Shown here in pieces: positions 14,615 to 17,019 of a stretch of 17,019 bases of DNA (the stretch's first letter is position 1; each line of letters opens with the position of its first letter). The stretch lies in assembly GCA_964569315.1 (NCBI GenBank), contig CAZMUZ010000083.1, positions 1 to 17,019 of the forward strand, given 5' to 3'. The stretch comes from CADEFF01 sp964569315 (GTDB lineage: Bacteria; Pseudomonadota; Alphaproteobacteria; Dongiales; Dongiaceae). The notes beneath the pieces are model-generated. The model saw only the letters and a list, made by a program, of their open reading frames with translations. It made no database searches and was not told the DNA's origin. Both the position numbers and the translations under genes were made by a program.

Positions 14615-15287
14615 CGATGCCGCCCTGCTGGTTGCGCTCCAGCATGCCGACAGTTTCTTTCCGGGCGGCGGCACCGCCTTCTCCTGGGGGCTGGAGCCAC
14701 TCCATAGCGACGGGCGGGTCACGGACGCTGCCGCCGTGGAGCGCTTCCTAAGAACCCAGATCGAGTGGCGCTGGGCGAGCTGCGACCGGCCCTTCCTGAT
14801 CGCGGCGCATCGGGCCGCCGGCGACCTCGGCCGGATCGCCGGGATCGACCGGGTCTATATGGCGATGGTGCTGCCGCGCGAGCTGCGCGAGGGCGCGGTG
14901 CGCGCCGGCGGGGCCTTGCTCGAGATCCATCGCCGGCTCGGGACGGCGGGTGCGGCCGACTATCGCGCCCTGGTTCGCGACGCGGGCGCTTCCGGCGCGC
15001 TCCCCGTCGTGCAGGGCTTCGTCTGGCAAGCTTGCGGCATCGAGGAAGCCGCCGCGGCAGCGCTCTCGGCCCACGCGCTCTCGGTCGGGGTGGTGGGGGC
15101 GGCGATCCGCCTCGGGATCATCGGCCATGTCGCCGCGCAGTCCATCATCATGGCGACGCGGCCGCTCATCGCGGCGCAGCTCGCAACGCCCGCCGCTGAG
15201 ATCGATCGCGCCCACAGCTTCGCGCCGGCGGCCGATATCGCCGCCATGCGCCACGAAACCCAGACCGCGCGTCTTTTCGCCAATTAG
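14607..15287 (+). CDS. ureF: Urease accessory protein UreF
   Basis: 226 residues, a usual UreF length. The conserved opening region (LLVALQHADSFFPGGG followed by FSWGLEPL) corresponds to the DSxLPxGGFxxSxGLE pattern of the family, and the all-helical body with LPVVQGFVWQACG and SVGVVGAAIRLGIIGH follows. UreF is part of the UreD-UreF-UreG activation complex that carbamylates the active-site lysine and loads nickel into urease. The ATG at 14607 lies inside the end of ureE. No ureG or ureD is present in the window; they are expected beyond the right edge. Confidence 0.88.
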   Translation: MRDDAALLVALQHADSFFPGGGTAFSWGLEPLHSDGRVTDAAAVERFLRTQIEWRWASCDRPFLIAAHRAAGDLGRIAGIDRVYMAMVLPRELREGAVRAGGALLEIHRRLGTAGAADYRALVRDAGASGALPVVQGFVWQACGIEEAAAAALSAHALSVGVVGAAIRLGIIGHVAAQSIIMATRPLIAAQLATPAAEIDRAHSFAPAADIAAMRHETQTARLFAN

Positions 15288-15313
15288 CGACGGAAGGCAG
15301 AGGGAGAGCCGCC

Positions 15314-16012
15314 ATGCTGCTGACGCCCACCGAACTCGAGCGATTGACCATCTTCACGGCCGCCGAGCTCGCCCGAAAGCGGCGTGCGCGCGGGCTCCCG
15401 CTCAACCATCCGGAGGCGACGGCGATCATCGCCGACGAGATCCTGGAGGGCGCGCGGGACGGCCGCAGCGTCGCCGATCTCATCGGCTTCGGCTCGACCC
15501 TGCTCAGCACCGATGACGTCATGCCGGGCGTGGCCGACCTGATGCCGATGCTGCAGGTCGAGGCGACCTTCCCGGACGGCACCAAGCTCGTCACCGTGCA
15601 TGAGCCGATCCGGCCGGGAAAAACCGCGATCCAGAAGAAGGATCGCATCGTGCCGGGCGAGATCGTTGCGGCCGAGGGCGAGATCGAGATCAATGTCGGG
15701 CGCCGCAAGGCGACGGTGAAGGCGGTCAATACCGGCGACCGGCCGATCCAGGTCGGCAGCCATTATCACTTCTTCGAAGCCAATCCGGCGCTCGACTTCG
15801 ACCGGGCGGCATCCTTCGGCATGCATCTCGACATCCCGGCCGGCACGGCGGTGCGCTTCGAGCCCGGCGAGACGAAGCAGGTCGCGCTCGTCGCCTTCGG
15901 CGGGACGGGCGAGATTTTCGGCCTCAATGACCTGACCGGCGGCGCCACCGGCGAAGGCCAGAAAGCCGCGGCGCTGCAACGCGCCCGCGAGCGCGGATTC
16001 AAGGGAGCCTGA
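15314..16012 (+). CDS. ureAB: Fused urease gamma-beta subunit (UreA-UreB)
   Basis: 232 residues combining two subunits that are usually separate. Residues 1-100 are UreA: MLLTPTELERLTIF, LNHPEATA, MPGVADLMPMLQVEATFPDG and VTVHEPI. After a short linker (about 101-111), residues from VPGEI (113 on) are UreB: GEIEINVGRRKATVKAVNTGDRPIQVGSHYHFFE and PAGTAVRFEPGETKQV. The fused form is known from Helicobacter UreA (about 238 residues). No frameshift is needed; the frame is continuous through the junction. Urease splits urea to ammonia and carbamate in the cytoplasm. A GGGAGAG ribosome site lies just before ATG 15314, and ureC starts three bases after the stop. Confidence 0.93.
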   Translation: MLLTPTELERLTIFTAAELARKRRARGLPLNHPEATAIIADEILEGARDGRSVADLIGFGSTLLSTDDVMPGVADLMPMLQVEATFPDGTKLVTVHEPIRPGKTAIQKKDRIVPGEIVAAEGEIEINVGRRKATVKAVNTGDRPIQVGSHYHFFEANPALDFDRAASFGMHLDIPAGTAVRFEPGETKQVALVAFGGTGEIFGLNDLTGGATGEGQKAAALQRARERGFKGA

Positions 16013-16015
16013 GCC

Positions 16016-17019
16016 ATGGCAAAGATGACCCGCAAGGAATATGCGACGCTCTATGGGCCGACCAAGGGCGACGCGGTGAGGCTCGGCGATACCTCGCTCT
16101 TCGCCGAGATCGAGCACGACTACGCCGTGCCGGGCGACGAATGCCTCCATGGCGGCGGCAAGACGTTGCGCGACGGCATGGGCCTCGTTGCCGGCCTCGA
16201 CAGCAGCCAGGGCTCGCTCGACATGCTGATCAGCAACGCGGTCATCATCGACCCGGTGCTCGGCGTGGTGAAGGGCGATATCGGCATCAAGGAGGGCAAT
16301 ATCGTCGGCGTCGGCAAGGCCGGCAACCCGCAGGTCATGGACGGCGTCGATCCCGACCTGATCGTTGCGGCTGCCACCACGGTGCGCGACGCGGAAGGGC
16401 TGATCGCCACGCCGGGCGGCATCGACGTCCATGTGCATTTCGACAGCGCGCAGCTCTGCGAGCACGCGATCTCCTCGGGCCTCACCACCATGCTCGGCGG
16501 CTCGCTCGGCCCCATTACGGTCGGCATCGACTGCGGCGGCGCCTGGAACGTCGGCAAGATGCTGCAGGCCGCGGAGGAGTGGCCGATCAATTTCGGCTTC
16601 CTCGGGCGCGGCAACTCCTCGAAGCCGGGGTCCCTCATCGACCAGATCGCCGGCGGCTGCCTCGGGCTCAAGATTCACGAGGATTGGGGCGCGATGCCCT
16701 CGGCCATCGATTGCTGCCTCTCCGTCGCGGACGAACTCGACTTCCAGGTCCAGCTCCACACCGACACGCTCAACGAGAGCGGCTTCCTCGAACACACCCT
16801 GGCGGCGATCAAGAACCGCACGATCCACATGTATCACGCGGAAGGTGCCGGCGGCGGCCATGCGCCGGACATCATCCGGATCTGCGGCGAGCTCAACTGC
16901 CTGCCGTCCTCGACCAACCCGACCAATCCCTACACCGTGAACACGTTCGACGAGCATCTGGACATGATCATGGTGTGCCATCACCTGAACCCGAAGGTGC
17001 CCGAGGACGTGGCCTTCGC
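16016..17019 (+). CDS. ureC: Urease alpha subunit UreC, N-terminal 334 residues (runs off right edge)
   Basis: Catalytic subunit of urease, truncated by the window (full proteins are about 570 residues). Nickel ligands visible: His139 and His141 in HVHF, carbamylated Lys219 in GLKIHEDWG, His248 in LHTDT, and His274 in YHAEGAGGGHAPD; the flap Cys321 and His322 in MVCHHL are present. Offsets against Klebsiella numbering change from +5 at the HxH motif to +2 from the lysine on, showing a three-residue net deletion between them. It falls where the usual GGGTGPATGTNAT loop reads GGSLGPITVGIDCGGAW. The metal ligands remain, so activity is expected. ATG 16016 is preceded by GGGAGCC, overlapping the end of the fused subunit gene. 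Confidence 0.92.
   Translation, partial: MAKMTRKEYATLYGPTKGDAVRLGDTSLFAEIEHDYAVPGDECLHGGGKTLRDGMGLVAGLDSSQGSLDMLISNAVIIDPVLGVVKGDIGIKEGNIVGVGKAGNPQVMDGVDPDLIVAAATTVRDAEGLIATPGGIDVHVHFDSAQLCEHAISSGLTTMLGGSLGPITVGIDCGGAWNVGKMLQAAEEWPINFGFLGRGNSSKPGSLIDQIAGGCLGLKIHEDWGAMPSAIDCCLSVADELDFQVQLHTDTLNESGFLEHTLAAIKNRTIHMYHAEGAGGGHAPDIIRICGELNCLPSSTNPTNPYTVNTFDEHLDMIMVCHHLNPKVPEDVAF

Overview
High-GC DNA with dense, tightly packed genes and long antisense open frames. Gene content (fused-type urease, form II CoxL-like protein, UdgX) fits an alphaproteobacterium, probably Rhodospirillales or Hyphomicrobiales. This is inferred from protein style and composition only; no rRNA or tRNA is present to confirm it.

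Left part (1-5344), mostly unrelated genes: a UdgX-type uracil-DNA glycosylase cut by the left edge (minus strand), a phytanoyl-CoA dioxygenase-family oxygenase (plus), a large form II CoxL-like molybdenum hydroxylase subunit without visible partner subunits (minus, tail to tail with the oxygenase), a small membrane-anchored or secreted protein (minus), and a DUF1989 protein (minus) that carries an inserted hexapeptide repeat.

Right part (5592-17019), one long plus-strand run with gaps of 91 bp or less: an Lrp/AsnC regulator, ABC permease, periplasmic binding protein, glutamine-synthetase-like ligase, ABC ATPase, HypB, HypA, two tandem arginase-fold proteins, UreE, UreF, a fused UreA-UreB, and UreC cut by the right edge. 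The transporter + hypA + hypB + ureohydrolase set matches what I know of the nickel-dependent guanidine hydrolase (GdmH) locus of Synechocystis. Placed ahead of urease genes, it reads as a route from imported guanidine (or an alkylguanidine) to urea plus ammonia/amine, and then to ammonia and CO2, with two sets of nickel chaperones.

Most striking points: the first arginase-fold protein keeps all six metal ligands, while the second has lost five of six and looks like a non-catalytic partner subunit. The glutamine-synthetase-like protein has lost residues used for glutamate binding. UreC is divergent in one active-site loop. The divergently transcribed neighbour is a DUF1989 protein, the family that includes the carboxyguanidine deiminases of the other bacterial guanidine pathway. 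No guanidine riboswitch was recognised; the Lrp/AsnC gene and inverted repeats in the divergent 5345-5591 region are the likeliest control elements.
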